Source: Stenogyne calaminthoides
Lineage: Eukaryota > Streptophyta > Magnoliopsida > Lamiales > Lamiaceae
DNA length: 64,000 nucleotides
Direction: 5' to 3'
NCBI GenBank assembly: GCA_037126765.1
Contig: JBBCBC010000025.1
Coordinates: 17,602,175-17,666,174, forward strand
The notes under the pieces were generated by a model. That model was not told where the DNA came from. It was given only the letters and a program-made list of their open reading frames with translations, and ran no database searches. Shown piece after piece: positions 22,370 through 33,011 of the stretch. The first letter of the stretch is position 1, and the number at the start of each line of letters is the position of its first letter. Made by a program: the position numbers and the translations under genes.

Positions 22370-24028
22370 ATGGCAAGCAATCAGGCTAATCTGAACGGGC
22401 AAGAGCTGGACGCCTGCGATGGGCACGAAGCCTCTATGAGCTCTCAGCACACCGGCTCCCATCGCGCTCGCCAGCCAGACCCGGTGATGACCCCTGACTG
22501 GTGGAACCTGGTGCAGACTCCTGCGGACGCGAAGGCCGTAATGGCTATCCTTAACAAAAAGCGCCTTGCGTTCGATGAGGAGGACGTGCAGCCTCCCCCC
22601 AAGAAGGCCACCCAGGAGGTCAGACCCGCAAAGAACAAGGAACCACGGGCCCGAAAGGGGCATTCGGCGGGCCAACTAGCCTACGATCCGGCCAGACACG
22701 CCTTGGTCCGCAATCGCCAGCTCCTCAGGAGGGCGGCAGGGTTGAACAATGTGTTCGAACAACTTGGCGACCTTGGGCTTCAGAAAGCCCTGGGGATCGT
22801 GGAAGACGAGGCACAATCTGAGCCTCTTTGAGCTGATCATGTGGAGCACGACCTTGCCCTTGCGCTGAACCTCCACCACAACGACTTGCCCAGGGGATCG
22901 ACCGTGCATTGCGGCGACCCCTCGGCTGCGAAGGCGACCACTGACCATCGTGATGCTCAGGTAGTAGCACTGACCCGGACGGTCAAACAACTGATGGAGC
23001 ACAAGGAGAATCAGAGCAGGCCAGTGGGGTCAGACCCTTTCCTCGCTGTCCCGGACTCCCCACTCGGAACTCTGGTCACCTTGGCGGCTACCCAAAGGAA
23101 GATTAATGTCGCGAACCTGGATCGCTACAGTGGGAACACGGACCCAAGAGTCCATGTAGCGAAGTACAACTCGTACATGGCCTCTATGGGCGCCACTGAT
23201 GCGACCAAATGTCGGTTTTTTTCTTTAACCCTGAGCGACCAGGCTCACCAATGGTTCACCTCTCTGCCACCCCTGTCGGTGGACACTTTCGAGCAACTCG
23301 CTCGCCTATTTCTGACTCACTTCACTGCCCTGGCGCCCCGACCTGTGACCAGGCAGCGCCTGATGAACACCCAACAGGGGGATACAGAATCTGATCGGTC
23401 CTATATTGAGAGGATCGACAAGTTGATCTTGGAAGGACATCCCATTGGAGATGAAGCAAAGCTGCTGGGGGCGGTCTCTGGCCTCAAAAAGGGGACCAAA
23501 CTCTGGCGGCGCATGATGGCCGAATACCCGACTAGCTACGCTGACTTCCGAAGGCGGGCTAGCTACCTGATACACACAGCGGAGCTCTTGGAATCCCGAC
23601 TCTCCGAGGCTAAGGAGGTCGCTGAGCCCAAGAAAAGTTCAAAGAAGGCCAACACACAGTACAAGCCGCCCGGAAGCTTCAAGCCTTTTGAAGAAAGCAT
23701 TCCGGCGAAGTTGATGGAAGCCCTGGGCATGACCCCCGGGCACATTTTCACCTAGATCCGGGAATGGGAACTACTACTCCCGCCTCGCCCAGTGAAGAAT
23801 AAAGGCAAGCTGAACCCCAACAAGTATTGCCATTTTCACGAGCAAGCCGGGCACTATATTAGTGAGTGCAAAGATTTGCTGCCTCAGCTCTGGAGATCGT
23901 ACGAAGACGGCCTGCTTGACGAGTTCATCAAGCAACCTCAGAAGGATGGAGACCAGGCTCCGAGAGGTCACCGGCAAGGGGAGCGCGCCAACAGGAACAA
24001 TAACCAGGGAGAGGGGCAAGGGGAGTGA
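22370..24028 (+). pseudogene. gag: Tat gypsy gag (broken)
   Basis: This is the capsid/nucleocapsid polyprotein. ATG at 22370 opens a frame ending TGA at 22831. The retrotransposon gag core (LDRYSGNTDP, QWFTSLPP, LFLTHFTA) is in 22841-23755, which ends at a TAG in the place of a probable CAG. The frame resumes with a modified zinc knuckle C-x2-H-x4-H-x4-C (CHFHEQAGHYISEC, about 23829-23870) and an Arg/Asn/Gly-rich tail ending TGA at 24028. Three in-frame or near-frame stops make this a pseudogene. Confidence 0.85.
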
Positions 24029-24040
24029 CCTATCCCGCCC

Positions 24041-27000
24041 ATGCCCGAAAATGCGGGAGATCGGGTGATACACACTCTCTCTCCCCTAGGGACAGTCGGG
24101 GGGCTAGCCTCCAGCTCCTCCTCCAAGCGGAAGATGAAGGCCGAAATAAGGGAGATAGAGAACGCCAGGAAGATGGTGTTACATGTCCTCACCTTGGGGG
24201 AAGAGTCCAGCATGATCGAGTTTGGAGAAAAGGAAAAGGCTGGAATGGTTTACCCCAACGTCGACCCCCTGGTGATTCGGGCCAACATCATGGGAACCAC
24301 AGTGTGCCGACTTCTGGTCGATGGGGGTACCTTCTGCAACATCCTCTTCAAGAAAACCCTAGACCATCTCAGGAAATATGATGCCTATATCACCCCGTGC
24401 GACCACATCGTGAAGGGGTTTGGTGACGCTACAGTAAGGCCCAGCGGGATGATCCGACTGGCCGTTGAACTGGTCTCCACACCGAATAGCGAAGTTAGGG
24501 CAACTAGGCTGTTAGATTTTCTAGTAGTCGACCTTCCCAGCTCCTATAATGGTTTCCTGGGAAGGCCTTTTGAGCATGAATTCGAGGCTGCGTCCTCCAC
24601 TTTCTACTTTTGTGTAAAATTCCCCACCAAGAGTGGGCTGGTCGGCACCGTTAAGGGCGATCAGGTCGATGCAAGAGGTTGTTTGATTTACTCTTTGTCT
24701 CTTTTCAATTCCGCACCTACACCTGTCAAACAAATACTTGTAATAGATATCAATGAACAAGATGGGGAATTAAATGAGAAAAGAACAAGCATAAAAAGAA
24801 CCCGCAGCGACCTTGATCCAAGAATAGGATACGAGCCTGATGAATTCCTAATCGAGGCCGAAATCGATGATCCACGACAAGATGGCCCGAGAGCCATTTC
24901 AGGGGAAGAACTTGAGAAAGTCAGGGTAGGTCCAACTCGCCCGGATCTAGAAGTCATTATCGCCTCTAAGATACCGAGCGACCTGAGGGGGGAAGTCATC
25001 GACTTTCTCAAAAAGAACTTGGATGTCTTTGCCTAGTCGCACAAGGACATGGTAGGGATCGACCCATAAATCGTGTGTCACCAACTTCATATTGACCCAT
25101 CTCGAAAGCCGGTTGCCCAGAAAAGGCAGAAATTTAGCCCCGAGAAATATGCCGCTTTAGCCGAAGAGGTGAAGAAACTGTTGGATAACGACCTGATCAT
25201 GCAGGCCGACCAGCCACAATGGGTGGCCAATGCTGAACTGGTGAAAAAGTCCAATGGGACCTGGCGGTTGTGTATCGACTTTACCGACCTCAACGAGGCC
25301 TGCCCAAAAGATTTCTTTCCCATGCCGCACATCGACCACCTGATAGATAACACGGCCGGGCATGAGATGATGCCGTTCATGGATGCTTTCACAGGTTATC
25401 ACTAGATCGGCAACACACCTCTTTTCTAACCGAGAAAAACCCATACTGCTGGAAAAGGATGTCGTTCGGCCTGAAGAACGCAGGGGCAACCTACCAAAGG
25501 CTTGTCAATCATATGTTTGCTAATCAGATCGGGAAGTCGATAGAAGTCTATGTCGATGATATTGTCATCAAGAGTTTAAAAAGGGAGGATCACCTGTCTC
25601 ACCTCGCACAGACCTTCGATATCCTCAGAAAGTTCAATATGAGACTCAACCCCAAGAAGTGCAACTTCGGAGTGGAATCAGGGAAGTTCTTGGGACATCT
25701 GGTCAGTAAGCGGGGGATCGAGGCGAATCCAGGGAAGGTTAAGGCCATACTGGATATGGGGGAACCCTGAAGTGTGAAAGAAGTTCATAAACTCGCGGGG
25801 TGCCTGGCCGCGTTAAGCAGTTTCATATCCCGGATAGGGGACAAGTGCAAGCCCATGTTCGACATGATTCGTAAGAAAGCAAAGTTCGAATGGACACCCG
25901 AAAGCCAATATACTTTTGAAAAAATCAAAGCTTACCTGGCGGATGTGAGCATATTGTCCAAACCTGTCCCGGGAGAAAAGTTGTTCCTGTATCTCGCGGC
26001 TTCGGAGAGCGCCTTGAGCGCAGTTTTAGTCCGAGCCGAGGGACAGATCCACCTGCCCATTTACTTTGTCAGCCAGACATTGAACGAGATGGAGCAACGC
26101 TACCCATAGCTAGAGAAGTTGGCATACGCATTAGTTATGAGTGTGAGGAAACTGAGGCCTTACTTTTTCGATCACCAGGTCGAGGTTCTCACTTCCCTGC
26201 CACTGCGGAACGTGCTCCACCGACCAGACACTTCAGGCCGATGTCTCAAATGGGCCATTGAGGTCGGGCAATACGGTGTGACTTATGCGCCACGACCTGC
26301 AATTAAGGCCCAGGCACTGGCCGATTTCTTAGTGGAGCTTACATTCCCTTCTGAAGCAGAGAGTTCGAGCATTTTGCCATGGGAGCTGTTCGTAGATGGG
26401 TCGGCAAACTCTCACAAGTCCGGAGCCGGTCTTGTCTTAATGAGTCCTGAGGGGATCTCATTCCAGAATGCCATTACCTTTGATTTTCCCGCAACGAATA
26501 ATGAGGCCGAATATGAGGCGCTCATCAGCGGATTAGAGATGGCAACTGCCATGGCCATCAAGAGATTACAGGTCCATACCGGCTCCCAGCTCGTGGCCTG
26601 CCAAGTTTCAAGGGAGTAAGAGGCTAGGGATGATAGGATGGCAGCCTATCAGGAAATTATAAAAACACTGTGCCTGAAGTTCGCACAGATCCATATCAAG
26701 CAGATACTGAGAGAACAGAACTCGCGAGCTGATGCTCTGGCCCAGCTGGCGACCTCCGAAGGATCACCAGACATGAAATATATCACCATAACGACACTTC
26801 CCCACCCATCCACAGCGCAAGTAGCTGTGACAACATTAGAAACCCCGATGTCGAACTGGATGACACCCATCATGGAGCATCTGATAAGCGACCTCCTACC
26901 ACCCGATTGTTTCCAGGCTCGGCAGTTGCAGTTACGGGCTACACGATACACAATGATCAGCGGGGAGTTATACAAGCGAGGCTTCAGCATGCCCCTACTT

Positions 27001-28080
27001 CGATGTATTATGCCTGAACAAGGTCAAATCATTCTTCAAGAAATACACGAAGGGGCATGTGGAAACCACACTGGGGGGGAGTCGCTGGCCCACAAGACCA
27101 CAAGGCAGGGATATTTTTGGCCAACCTTAAGGGCCGATGCCATCGTTTTCACCCGCAAATGCAACAAATGTCAGATCTATGCTCCCTCCATCAAGATCGC
27201 ACTAGAAGAGCTCACAAGCATCCTCAGTCCTTGGCCTTTTGCAAAGTGGGGGATAGACATCATTGGGCCACTCCCAACGGCCCCGGGATCAGTCAAGTAT
27301 GCCCTGGTAGCGGTGGATTACTTCACAAAATGGGCCGAGGATGAGGCATTGGTGACCATAGACCAAGATCATGTCATCAGGTTCATATGGGAAAACATTA
27401 TCTGCAGGTTCAGGCTACCTCAGGCGATCATAACAGACAATGGAAAGAAGTTCGACGGTATTAAGATCAACGCCTTCTTCAAAAAGTGGAAGATCACAAA
27501 GTTGTTCTCTACCCCATACCACCCTCAATCAAACGGCCAGGTCGAGGCCGTGAACAAAATCATAAAGCACACGCTCAAGACCAAGATCAAGGGGGGAAAA
27601 GGGAAATGGGCTAGCGATCTCCCAGATGTGCTGTGGTCATACAAAACGACCTGCAAATATTCAACGGGCGAAACCCCTTACTCGTTAGCTTTCGGAACTG
27701 AGGCAGTTGTGCCCGCAGAAGTCAACTTCCCGACCTTCCGAACCAGCCAGGTCGCTTTCGACCATAACGACGAGGCCCTAGAAAGGAACCTCGACTTACT
27801 CGAAGAAAAGCGACTGGAGGCGAACATGAGAAATGCTAGATACAAGCAGAGGTCTGAGAGATATTACAACTCTAAGGTGCGACTTCGACGCTTCAAGGTC
27901 GGAGACCTGGTGCTGAAATAGATACTCGGAGACTCAAAAGGTGCTCTCGGTCCAAACTGGGAGGGCCCATTCCAGATATCGAAAGTCCTACCAAATGGGG
28001 CATATGAGCTCGAGAAAGCGGATGGGACCAAGGCCCAATACCCATGGAATGCAACTCATCTGAAGAAGTACTATCAATAG
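24041..28080 (+). pseudogene. pol: Tat gypsy pol: protease, RT, two RNase H domains, integrase (broken)
   Basis: Domains in order: protease with LLVDGGTFCNIL (DGG in place of DTG, about 24316-24350); RT with LCIDFTDLNEACPKD (25270), FMDAFTGYH (25377) and YVDDIVIKS (25550-25575); gypsy RNase H (about 25900-26150, TLNEMEQRYP); and a second, archaeal-type RNase H (WELFVDGSANSHKSGAG at 26381, NNEAEYEAL at 26500). Integrase follows with an HHCC zinc finger, WGIDIIGPLP (27247), ITDNGKKF (27430) and HPQSNGQVEAVNK (27522-27560), in an open frame 26638-27921. Stops at 25034, 25403, 25768, 26107, 26617 and 27919 and a small out-of-frame deletion after 25405 disable it. The DSQL motif of the second RNase H reads GSQL. 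Confidence 0.9.
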
Positions 28081-28474
28081 ATTTACACCTTTGTATTGAT
28101 CGCATCGTTGTAAACAAATACTTTTGGTAACATTAATTCTCTATTCTGATTAGAAGAAAAAATTCCTATGTGTAGAAACCAAGCGGGTCGCACGAAAAAT
28201 ATATGATCAATGAAATGCATGGCACATGAAAGACATGATCGATAACATGCAGGTCGCATGAAAGACACGACTGACAACGTGCGAACCCGAGGTGTGACTT
28301 TAGAAATACTGGAGGCGAGATTGCTACCCTAGAGGTGCAGTCATCCCCTGACTTTATAAGATAACTACGCAAATGTCCAAGAAACAAGTCGCATAGAAAA
28401 TTAGACGACAAGGACTAAGCAAAAATCGCATAAGGAAATCAAGTCAACGCAAAAAGGAATTAAAAAGGAGAATT

Positions 28475-28530
28475 TTATTAATAAAGACCCGGAGGTCGGG
28501 GAGAACCCCATTAAAATAGACCCGGAGGTC
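28475..28530 (-). terminator. Twin GACCTCCGGGTC motif ending the gypsy antisense unit 1
   Basis: On the - strand GACCTCCGGGTCTATT (28530-28515) is followed by GACCTCCGGGTCTTTATT (28497-28480) and AATAAAA. The flank beyond it, ATCGCATAAGG...AGTCAAC on the + strand (28425-28448), also matches Sirevirus-1 (3415-3437). Confidence 0.55.
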
Positions 28531-28575
28531 GGTAAAAAAAGAAAAGAGCATTCCAATACAATACATTTTTTGGAA

Positions 28576-28680
28576 TCGAGCTAGCGACTTGGTCTATACT
28601 ACGGAGCTACTCGAGCTAGCGACTTGGTCTATACTGTGGAGCTACTCGAGCTAGTGACTTGGTCTGTACTACATTGCTAC
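28576..28680. repeat. Three tandem 35-bp repeats
   Basis: TCGAGCTAGCGACTTGGTCT starts at 28576, 28611 and (with changes) 28646, an exact 35-bp period. It lies in the 3' part of antisense unit 1. Confidence 0.85.
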
Positions 28681-28934
28681 TTGGGTAGCGGCTCTCGGAT
28701 GCGGAGGTCGCTGAGGAAGATGCTGCAAAACTATCAGAAAATGATGTTTTAACATCCGAGAAGTGTCAGATACCGCAATGGGACTTCCCGCATTAAATGA
28801 ACACGAGTGTCATACACGTGGTGTAAAAAATTCAAGGGATTGTGAAGGGCATTTTGGCCTGATCGGATTCCCATATACGTTACCAAATCCATACTGTAGA
28901 CCAGAGAATGTTCATCACCACTAATCCCGTCATC

Positions 28935-29138
28935 CTAACCGGCGGCAGCAAATCCGCCACCCGGGTGGCAGTAAAACTTGGCAATAGCCATATAGTCATC
29001 CTCTGTTGGGGACAAAGTCAGAACCGGGGGGAACTCAGGGATGGACTGAATGCCGAAAGCCGCGAGTGTAGAGCAGGAGAAGCTTATTGCTGGAGGACGT
29101 TCTAAAATAGGGGGTTCGCCGGAATCGCCCATAACCAA
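28935..29138 (-). pseudogene. Antisense ORF 1 of the Tat gypsy, homologous to the Sirevirus antisense ORF
   Basis: The small frame opposite to pol starts at GTG 29138 or ATG 29132 and reads MGDSGEPPIL, later SIPEFPPVL, then AIAKFYCHPGGGFAAAG and a TAG stop. DDGISGDEHSL follows in the same frame. SGEP, a Pro/Leu stretch, IAK-x4-H-x-GGG and DDGIS match the Sirevirus-1 and -5 antisense ORFs in order. Nucleotide identity goes on past the stop, notably 28776-28826 against 3731-3785. The TATA box is at 29213-29204. No known function. Tat elements are known to carry antisense ORFs in this area, but the match to copia elements is the unusual part. Confidence 0.55.
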
Positions 29139-29203
29139 AGTCTGGGGTGATAAGTGGGGAGGTCAGAGGAGATAATGCATGTTTTACATCTCAATATCCC
29201 ACC

Positions 29204-29213
29204 CTATTTATAG
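29204..29213 (-). promoter_or_regulatory. TATA box of gypsy antisense unit 1
   Basis: CTATAAATAG on the - strand, the same decamer as in both Sirevirus antisense units, about 65-75 bp before the ORF. Confidence 0.5.
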
Positions 29214-29599
29214 ATGAAAGACGGGGGTCAAGTTGCAAATTTCAACTCTCGAGGGCCCCATAAAGAAACCGGCGGCGCACGTACAACGCGTGGGCAGAAC
29301 GCGACCTCTGGTTGGTCTAATTTACGGCGCCCGGTGTCACAAAATACCTAGGCCATCATTGCGGATCTGTCAACCGTCACACCAATTCGGAGAATTGAGG
29401 CAACGTTTTGCCTCCCCGAGGAGGAGATGTCGGCATAGGCACACTTCCCGAGTCCGACCTGCCAGAAGTTGATAAGTTGTACGAGTTCAAGTCAAGGCCC
29501 TAAGACGAGCTTGCGACCTCGACTTGGGGGGGATGAAATATGGGAGTTTCATTTCATAATAAGATAAACACTAGACGAGATGAAAAATGAAATGACGAC

Positions 29600-29662
29600 T
29601 TCCATTGATAAAAGACCCAAAGGTCGGGAGGTAGTACATCGCATATCAAAGCCCGAAGGCCA
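29600..29662 (-). terminator. Degenerate twin motif ending antisense gene 2
   Basis: On the - strand GGCCTTCGGGCTTT (29660-29647) is followed by GACCTTTGGGTCTTTTATC (29625-29607) and AATGGAAG. It stands just beyond the end of the antisense ORF 2 frame. Confidence 0.45.
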
Positions 29663-29668
29663 GTACAA

Positions 29669-31057
29669 TCATAAAAAGAAAAATAAAAGTAAGGCTACAG
29701 CTTCAATCTTTCTCGGTCGGGGCAGTTGAGGGCGGGGCGCTGACCGTCCCAAAAGGAGGCTCCTGCTGGGTAAACGCCGGCGGATCAACCTCCGAGCTTG
29801 ATATTCTCTCCACAATGGCTCGAAAAGCATGTCGACAGCTGGGGGAACGACCTCCGACCTCGGGATCTCCTCCCCGATGGGCTCAACAATAGCGGGAGGA
29901 ACGACCTCCGAGGTCGCCAACTCCTCCACCGAGGGCTCGGAAGGTGTACCTATCGGAGAGTCGGGGAGAGGGCGCACAATCTGTCGTGGTCTAGAAAGAA
30001 TGAGAGATCAATGCCCATATCCTCCAAGTTTTGGATATCCAGCAAAACATCGGGGGCCAGAGGGTTGTCCCGGGCGTAGTCCTTGAGGTCGGCGACCGGC
30101 CCAGTAAGGTCTCCCGAAGGGTTCACCTGATGACATATTCGGATGACACCCACAAAGGCCATCACGTACGCAAAATTAGCGTTCATCTCTTCGGCGACCT
30201 TGAACTGGGCCTCCCTGGTGTCCAGCTCCCGTTTCGCTCCGGCCAGCTCCTCCCTCACACCGGCCTCCACTTCGGCCGCCCTCCTTTCCGCCTGAATCGT
30301 CTTTAGCTTCTCGGCCGCCAGCGCGGTCTCCGCCTGGGCCGACTTCAGTCTCTCCTCAGCCAGCCCACCCTCCAGTTCAGCCAGGCGACCCTCGAGGGTC
30401 GAGATCTGCAGAAGGTGCTCTGCATTGGTTTTCTCCAGCCCCTTCTGGGTCTCGGCTGCCGCCAAGATCATTCTGGCCTGGTCAGACACACGAGCCTGCG
30501 ACTCACGGAGATGTCGGAGCTCAGTTTCAGCTTGGGCACTAGTCCTCTCCAAATAAAAGGCCACCTTGAGAGTGTGGACCATGACCGAGTACATGTTTCC
30601 CATCATTTTCTGGCGACGGGCGTTATCGTGATCAGTAAGCGTCCACACCCGGCGCAGGTTATGCACACTACGGGAGATGTACCCCGGCCACTTATTGGGG
30701 AGGTCGGCCGAAGGAAGGGGAGGACTCCTGAGGAAGCTAACCACCTCTGGGCAGAAATCGGCGGGGCCGAGTTCAGGACTGTAAAAGAGAGTCGAGTCAT
30801 CAGAGCTATGAAATTAATATGAAAAAGGTCATGCAAATTGTAGTGAGGACTTACTCGTTCACCCGCTCCTCCTCCCAGCCTAAGAAGGAGTCATCATCAT
30901 CATGTCGACCTCTCCTCCAGGCTGGCGAGGCAGGCCATGAACCGGCTGGCGGTGAGGTCGGGGGTGAAGTAGCAGACTGCGATCGGGGGCGGACTCGATC
31001 TTTCTTTCCCAGACCCCTGTTGATTTCAGACTCGTAGGTCGAAATCTCCTCCCTCAC
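29669..31057 (-). pseudogene. Antisense ORF 2 of the Tat gypsy, spliced coiled-coil protein
   Basis: Exon 1 (to 30855) is Arg/Ser/Asp rich and ends GTGAACGA before GTAAGTCC. Intron 30854-30779 (76 bp) ends TCTCTTTTACAG. Joining the exons keeps the frame into PELGPADF and then VVSFLRSPPLP. Exon 2 has KWPGYISRSVHNLRRV, then a long coiled coil (about 30560-30180, Ala/Glu/Arg heptads) and a C-terminal NPLAPDVLLDIQNLEDMGIDL. The frame stops at 29950. A Pro/Glu-rich tail continues in another frame to 29669, suggesting a frameshift. The N-terminus is missing because the 3' LTR junction at about 31097 cuts it. Such antisense proteins are known in Tat elements; their role is not established. Confidence 0.7.
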
Positions 31058-31096
31058 TTTCTTCCGAGCATGCCCGGAAGTTGGCTGAGTCGACCC

Positions 31097-31506
31097 CGGG
31101 ACCGACTGAGTCCCGAGCTTAGTTGAAGATAAACATGGAAAAGATTCGGGTAATTAAGGAGGCAGATTTCTCGGGATATAATCGGGGAATGTGTATCTGT
31201 AAGCGTGACTTGTGGAGCAAGAAAGGAAGCCCTAGGTTGGTCCATGAAAAGAAGCCCACGAAGAGTGTAACCCTAGTTCCATGTCTATAAATATAACTTG
31301 TAATGTACATTGTAAAGGATCGAACTCTTAGTATCCTAAGAAGAAATTATACAGTAAAATATCCTGGCTTGGTGCCCCCAGGCGTAGTTTATTTCAAGGA
31401 TGAAATGTGTAATCAAATTGTTTGTCATTTATTATTTTTGCCATTACATTGATCGGAGCTTATCAAAATACTTGTTTGTTCGTCGGTAATCAAACCGGAT
31501 ACAAAA
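31097..31506 (+). repeat. Truncated 3' LTR of the Tat gypsy
   Basis: Matches 21878-22287 with few changes and no gaps. The LTR start and the polypurine tract are deleted at the junction with antisense ORF 2. It ends TACAAAA against TACAACA in the 5' LTR, followed by ACGAC. Confidence 0.85.
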
Positions 31507-31511
31507 ACGAC

Positions 31512-32214
31512 ATCCGGCATTGGATAGCTCGCGGCCCAGAACACGTATCTGCGTGCGCCTGTGCACACGCCCGCGTCCAGGCTGGACATCCTCGCCCATC
31601 GCTCGGAAGCAGGAGCCAAGTGCATCGCACGATGCTTGGCAGCTCTCGGCAGCATGCGCGTCGCTCGTTTGCGTTGCACTGGCGGATCCACGCGTGCATG
31701 TGCGCGCGCCCGCCTAAAGCCGCGCCCGTGCTTCGCCCGATGCTCGCTCCCGCCCGTGCTCATCTCCGCGCGCGTCCGTGGGGCGCTCGGCCACGCCTGG
31801 GCTTGCCCGCGTGCGCCGAGTGCCTTCGGCCAGCCCTGTACTAGCCTAGCACCTCGTGCTTTGGCTCGCGTATGTCCTGGCACTTGGTCGCCCGTCTTTA
31901 ATTCTTCGTCTTCGTTCCCAATCCAGTTATAATTTATTTACAAAAATAAATAAATCTAGACTAGTCTATTACATTGATCATATCAAACAAATCCTAATCT
32001 ACTCGTGGATTTTCTCACGAGGCAAAACGAATTCGAACGAATCGAATTAAAAATCACAATTTATATGCATGCATAAATAAGCATTCATCAAATACCATGA
32101 CAATTGATACCTGCAAAAAGATATAGCAATTCTACTATCCAATTTCAAATTTAATGAAAAACAAATTAAATTACAATTTAAAATTCAGAGCCCGAAACCA
32201 AGGATATGATACCA
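31512..32214 (-). other. Copia-2 5' leader: GC-rich segment and primer binding site
   Basis: Bases 31512-31900 are strikingly GC-rich (GCGCG and CGCCCG runs) and open on both strands, but no protein family is recognisable. They are followed by AT-rich leader. The primer site TGGTATCATATCCT is read on the - strand at 32214-32201, two bases inside the LTR end, a variant of TGGTATCAGAGC. Confidence 0.6.
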
Positions 32215-32216
32215 GT

Positions 32217-33011
32217 TGTTGGGGAATTAATTATTCGAATCTATTCGAGATGATTATTTAAATACAAATTTAATTGTAACAATTATTACTAGCATGAATT
32301 AATTCTATATTAATTCAAATAATAATTCAACAACAAATCATGCATACAAATTCGCCACATAAATCCTACACATGCGGAATTGCTAGGAGTTTACGTGAAC
32401 TAACCTCTCGGAGTGACAACCGTTGAGAAGATGGATATCCCGTTCACACGAACAAACCTAAAGAGCCTTCTCAAGTATTCCCTCGTCCTTGTTCAACAAT
32501 CCGGTGGAAAGATGCTCGCGAACAATTAACAAAAGGAAAAATAAAATTATGTTGCACCACCTTTGTGGATTTCTAATTTTTCCAACACGTTGAATTGCAT
32601 GGGGATGAAAAATTCATCCCCTATTTATACTAAGGGGTGGTGGTCAAAACTTTGGTGAGGAATAAGATGGGAAAATCTTTTTCTTGATCTCCAAGAAATC
32701 TTGAATATATCTCATATATTCTTTTCTCCATATTTAAAATATTCCACAAAAATCCCACCTCCTTTTGTTATGGATATTTTCGAAAATAAGGGCCAAGATT
32801 TTCAAGATTGGGATCTTCTTGAATTTATGAGATATTCTTGTATTCCAAGAATACATATCTTCCATAATATCTTTTCAAGAAAATCAAGAAAATCTTTATT
32901 TCCTTATTTTACTCATTATTTTCGAAAATTACACAATAAATAGCAAAGTGGGAGATTTCTTGAATTTAATGAGATAAACTTGTATTCCAAGAATATTTAT
33001 CCTCATTCCAT
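32217..33011 (-). repeat. Copia-2 5' LTR, part adjacent to the primer site
   Basis: The LTR end CCCCAACA is at 32224-32217. The sequence is cut at 33011 by copia-3; TCCAT (33007-33011) is the left target-site copy. Confidence 0.75.

Larger units (their letters stand above)
21669..31506 (+). mobile_element. Tat-lineage Ty3/gypsy element with antisense genes, TSD ACGAC
   Basis: A 5' LTR (21669-22287), primer site (22290-22305), gag, protease, RT, dual RNase H, integrase, two antisense units and a truncated 3' LTR (31097-31506) follow in order. ACGAC flanks both ends (21664-21668 and 31507-31511). The second RNase H before integrase, a gag split over several frames, and antisense ORFs downstream of pol are features of the Tat lineage. 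The LTR starts TATTGTA where TGTTGTA is expected from its TACAACA end, consistent with one G-to-A change. About 210 bp of the 3' LTR and the PPT are gone, so this copy is defective. Confidence 0.85.

Noticed and set aside
29518..29545. GACTTGGGGGGGATGAAATATGGG as the polypurine tract and 3' LTR start of the Tat gypsy
   Set aside because: The sequence after it is not found in the 5' LTR and contains an antisense gene. The true 3' LTR match starts at about 31097.
31425..31883. Overlapping 140- and 152-codon frames on opposite strands
   Set aside because: They are open only because the segment is GC-rich and stop-poor. No family, no start context, and the region is copia-2 leader.
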